From assembly GCA_036507955.1 (NCBI GenBank), contig DATCIH010000071.1, positions 1 to 53,158 of the forward strand: a DNA stretch of 53,158 bases. Direction: 5' to 3'. How positions within the stretch are numbered: the stretch's first letter is position 1; every line of letters starts with the position of its first letter. The DNA comes from DATCIH01 sp036507955 (GTDB taxonomy: Bacteria; Bacillota; Clostridia; Clostridiales; Clostridiaceae). Position numbers and translations under genes: made by a program. The notes under the pieces are model-generated. The model did no database searches. It saw only the letters and a list, made by a program, of their open reading frames with translations, and was not told where the DNA came from. Below are positions 53,014 through 53,158 of this stretch, piece by piece.

Positions 53014-53158
53014 ATATACCCCTTATTAATAAAATTAGAGTTTTTTTATTAGGTGAAATCGATTTTTATTATTCTAATTATATAATATCACTTTTAATTA
53101 TTTTTTAAAGACAAATCACTAAAAATGTATAGAAATTATATTGGGTCGTACACTATAG

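Overview
The window looks like the chromosome of a low-GC Firmicute close to Clostridium sensu stricto. The evidence is AT-rich DNA, strong GGAGG-type ribosome binding sites, frequent TTG/GTG starts, a SigI/RsgI pair, membrane-anchored serpins, a YkvA/DUF1232 protein, a YwbE protein and a CspA-type cold shock protein. No phage, plasmid or CRISPR locus is visible. I assign no species.

Layout. 1-1.6 kb: a TnpB-only IS200/IS605-type element between two gene fragments. 1.7-8.7 kb: ordinary metabolic and unknown genes (GH30 glycosidase, methyltransferase, AlaDH/PNT-family enzyme, lipoprotein, GyrI-like protein, ROK kinase), with a cupin pseudogene and a collapsed nagA. 9.1-11.1 kb: the first membrane-anchored serpin and a small membrane-protein cluster. 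11.3-14.9 kb: a scrap-yard of truncated ISL3 and IS3 transposases around two alien-looking secreted or unknown genes and a decayed MFS transporter. 14.9-18.7 kb: an Fe-S protein, a membrane protein behind a CopY/BlaI-like operator, a dead GGDEF gene and two exported proteins of unknown role. 19.1-20.8 kb: the sigI-rsgI operon. 20.8-25.6 kb: a four-gene sugar or cyclitol oxidoreductase/isomerase operon divergent from an AraC-type regulator, with tandem 21-bp operator-like repeats between them. 25.7-30.6 kb: a TPR-GAF-GGDEF diguanylate cyclase, two related membrane proteins, tRNA-Val(CAC) and a pentapeptide-repeat protein. 30.7-32.6 kb: an ABC-F resistance-type ATPase behind a leader-peptide attenuator, interrupted by an in-frame stop. 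32.6-38 kb: membrane proteins, a signal peptidase II-like protein, an SDR/AraC divergent pair, cspA-like and ywbE-like genes. 38-39.9 kb: a decayed ECF sigma gene overlapping the second membrane-anchored serpin. 40-44.2 kb: acetyltransferase, hydrolase, methyltransferase, ferritin-like protein and an SPFH/zinc-ribbon fusion pseudogene. 44.3-47.8 kb: a GT2/GtrA/DUF2079 envelope glycosylation group. 47.8-53 kb: two GHL6-type putative glycoside hydrolases with a 2-hydroxyacid dehydrogenase.

The most interesting candidate system is the sigma factor-serpin locus. The serpin at 38450 has a short basic cytoplasmic N-terminus, one membrane span and an external serpin domain. Its start overlaps the 3' end of an ECF sigma gene by 8 nt, the same overlap length seen in the sigI-rsgI pair of this window. 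This suggests, as inference, a protease-sensing anti-sigma factor whose sensor is a serpin; here the sigma partner is broken. A paralogous anchored serpin lies at 9102.

A second theme is gene decay. At least ten genes are broken by deletion, frameshift or in-frame TAA codons.
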